This document shows positions 62,672 through 64,000 of a stretch of DNA of 64,000 nt, in pieces. The stretch spans positions 186,001-250,000 of the forward strand of contig NZ_FTMY01000005.1 of the NCBI RefSeq assembly GCF_900156165.1, read 5' to 3'. Numbering within the stretch: position 1 is the stretch's first letter; each line of letters starts with the position of its first letter. Position numbers and translations under genes: made by a program. This DNA comes from Pseudacidovorax sp. RU35E (lineage in GTDB: Bacteria > Pseudomonadota > Gammaproteobacteria > Burkholderiales > Burkholderiaceae_C). The notes below the pieces were generated by a model. That model had not been told where the DNA came from, made no database searches, and was given only the letters and a program-made list of their open reading frames with translations.

Positions 62672-63328
62672 ATGAACGTCGCCCTGATCGGCGCCACCGG
62701 CTTCGTCGGTGCCGCCCTGCTCGAAGAACTGCTCGCCCGCGGCCATCAGGTGCGTGCCCTGGCGCGTACGCCGTCCAAGCTGGCGGCCCGCGCGGGTCTC
62801 ACGGTCGTCCAGGCCGATGTGCTGGACGCGGCGCAGGTCGCGAAGGCCGTGGCCGGCACCGACGCCGTGGTCAGCGCCTTCAACCCGGGCTGGGAGCACC
62901 CGGACCTGTACAACCAGTTCCTGGTCGGCAGCCAGGCCATCGCTGAAGGCACGAGGCAGGCGGGCGTGAAGCGCCTGGTCGCCGTGGGCGGCGCGGGAAG
63001 CCTGTTCGTGGCACCGGGCGTGCAACTGGTGGACACGCCCGAATTCAAGAACCACGTGCCGGCCAACGTGGTGCCCGGCGCGCAGGCCGCGCGCGACGAA
63101 CTCACGCGGCTGCAGAAGGAAGAGGCCGCGCTGGACTGGACCTTCGTCTCGCCCGCGCCCATGCTGGCGCCGGGCGAGCGCACGGGCCGCTACCAGTTCG
63201 GTGGCGACGCCGTGCCGATGAAGGATGGCCAGCTGGCCGGCATCACCGCCGCTGACCTCGCCGCCGCCATCGTGGACGTGCTGGAGCAGGGCCGCTACGT
63301 GCGCGAGCGCTTCGTCGCGTTCTCCTGA
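62672..63328 (+). CDS. NAD(P)-binding NmrA/YwnB-like reductase
   Basis: A 218-residue atypical short-chain dehydrogenase. The cofactor loop is NVALIGATGFVGAALLEEL (GxxGFxG at 7-13), ending with VRALARTPSK. RLVAVGGAGSLFV and WTFVSPAPMLAPGERTGRY are shared with the NmrA-like/YwnB group. The catalytic Tyr-Lys pair is missing, as in that group, so a quinone/flavin reductase or redox sensor role is possible. AAGGAAAG precedes the ATG. Confidence 0.87.
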   Translation: MNVALIGATGFVGAALLEELLARGHQVRALARTPSKLAARAGLTVVQADVLDAAQVAKAVAGTDAVVSAFNPGWEHPDLYNQFLVGSQAIAEGTRQAGVKRLVAVGGAGSLFVAPGVQLVDTPEFKNHVPANVVPGAQAARDELTRLQKEEAALDWTFVSPAPMLAPGERTGRYQFGGDAVPMKDGQLAGITAADLAAAIVDVLEQGRYVRERFVAFS

Positions 63329-63330
63329 GC

Positions 63331-63768
63331 TCAGTTCTGCCGCCAGGGCAGGCCGCGCAGGCGCCAGCCCCCCTTGTTGCCGCGGTGGGCGTCGCCATCT
63401 GCATCGCCCTCGAAGCCCTCGAGGATGTTGTAGGCCTCGATGCCCAGCTCGGTCGCCCGCCTGGCTGCCGCCACCGAGCGCACGCCGCTGCGGCACAGCA
63501 GCACCACCTTGCCGCCCGGAGGCACGGCCGCGCGCAGGGCGTCGTCGAAGCCGGCGTTCATCGCCATGCCGGGCCATTGCTTCCAGGCCACGGCCACGGC
63601 GCCGGGGACGAAGCCCACCCATTCGCGCTCGGCGTCGGTGCGCACGTCCACCATCACGGCCTCGCCGCTGGCCAGCCAGCGCGCCGCCAGCTCGGGCGTC
63701 ACGTCGCCGGCATAGCCTTCGGCAGGGCGGGGCTGATTGTCATCGTGGGGGGCAGGGGCTTGGGTCAT
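63331..63768 (-). CDS. Rhodanese-like domain protein
   Basis: A 145-residue single rhodanese domain. MVDVRTDAEREWVGFVPGAV near 39-58 and the active-site loop LLCRSGVRS (Cys92) are intact, so sulfurtransferase activity is expected. An N-terminal, Pro-rich stretch of about 20 residues precedes the domain. The ATG at 63768 is chosen; the upstream in-frame extension is of low complexity. Convergent with the reductase gene, two bases apart. Confidence 0.88.
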   Translation of the reverse strand: MTQAPAPHDDNQPRPAEGYAGDVTPELAARWLASGEAVMVDVRTDAEREWVGFVPGAVAVAWKQWPGMAMNAGFDDALRAAVPPGGKVVLLCRSGVRSVAAARRATELGIEAYNILEGFEGDADGDAHRGNKGGWRLRGLPWRQN

Positions 63769-63881
63769 GGTCGGCGGTCCGCAAAAAGATCGGCTGCTAT
63801 TGTTCCCCGAAGCCCGCGCGCCGCGCGCTTGCCGCCCTTTCCGGCCAACGGTCTGGCCTTTCCACGCGTTGAAAGCCAACC

Positions 63882-64000
63882 ATGATCCTTCGCCCCCGCA
63901 GATCCGTTCCTCATGCGCTGCTGGCCCTCCTGATGGCCGGGGCCGCCACCCTGGCTGCGGCCCAGGGCACCGACACCCGCAAGCCCGGCCCGTTCGAGCG
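63882..64000 (+). CDS. Exported protein, 3'-truncated
   Basis: Starts at the ATG of 63882 and runs off the window (39 codons visible). A Sec signal peptide (HALLALLMAGAATLAAAQG) is evident, with cleavage expected after AAA or AAAQ. The mature part begins GTDTRKPGPFER. Too little is visible for a family call. Confidence 0.6.
   Translation, partial: MILRPRRSVPHALLALLMAGAATLAAAQGTDTRKPGPFE

Overview
The window is about 64 kb of very GC-rich, densely coded DNA from a betaproteobacterial chromosome, most likely Comamonadaceae (Variovorax/Acidovorax-like). The basis is the very high GC3, three TctC/Bug-type solute receptors, paired liv-type ABC operons with acyl-CoA ligases, an OhrR/Ohr pair and M. 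tuberculosis-type NadE; assignment below family level is inference. I see no rRNA, tRNA, CRISPR array, prophage or insertion sequence. The first and last genes are cut by the window edges.

Layout. 1-3.0 kb: truncated lipoprotein, CWC zinc-type small protein, SrkA-like kinase, DUF2855 protein. 3.1-8.1 kb: a likely catabolic operon (acyl-CoA dehydrogenase, Bug receptor, CaiB-type CoA transferase) divergent from a LysR regulator. 8.1-13.5 kb: exported alpha/beta hydrolase, ohrR-ohr with a clear palindromic operator, enoyl-CoA hydratase, ArfB, a small exported protein and a second Bug receptor with a good promoter. 13.6-22.6 kb: 3-hydroxyacyl-CoA dehydrogenase, AraC regulator and a six-gene cassette livH-livM-livG-livF-fadD-livK. 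22.6-23.6 kb: about 1 kb of non-coding nested inverted repeats. 23.6-26.9 kb: tctA-tctB divergent from tctC. 26.9-31.6 kb: a BamA paralogue outside its usual neighbourhood, and NadE. 31.7-38.7 kb: RelE/HigA-like toxin-antitoxin pair, small proteins, acyl-CoA dehydrogenase, PurT, a hydratase and HtpG. 38.8-41.4 kb: a repeat-containing exported protein and an OmpR/QseC-type two-component pair. 41.6-47.8 kb: HipBA-like pair, RluF-like pseudouridine synthase, split chromate transporter, and a coupled Crp-type regulator / GT28 glycosyltransferase / membrane protein unit. 47.9-56.3 kb: a second ABC-ligase cassette fadD-livG-livH-livM-livK-livF-paaK-like. 56.4-64 kb: DJ-1/PfpI protein, a MarR-controlled FAD oxidase / Tat-type receptor / cytosine-deaminase-like cluster, LysR with NmrA-like reductase, rhodanese, and a truncated exported protein.

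How the genes fit together. The dominant theme is uptake of organic acids followed by CoA activation and beta-oxidation-like breakdown. Two independent liv-type importers each travel with an AMP-forming CoA ligase, and CaiB, two acyl-CoA dehydrogenases, enoyl-CoA hydratase and 3-hydroxyacyl-CoA dehydrogenase lie between them. The most interesting unexplained features are the shared basic C-terminal tails on both LivF paralogues (and tails on both LivM paralogues), a PaaK-like protein lacking the usual phosphate-binding loop, the MarR operator pair with an amidohydrolase/oxidase/orphan receptor cluster, the orphan BamA, the Crp-GT28-membrane protein unit and the large nested inverted repeat.
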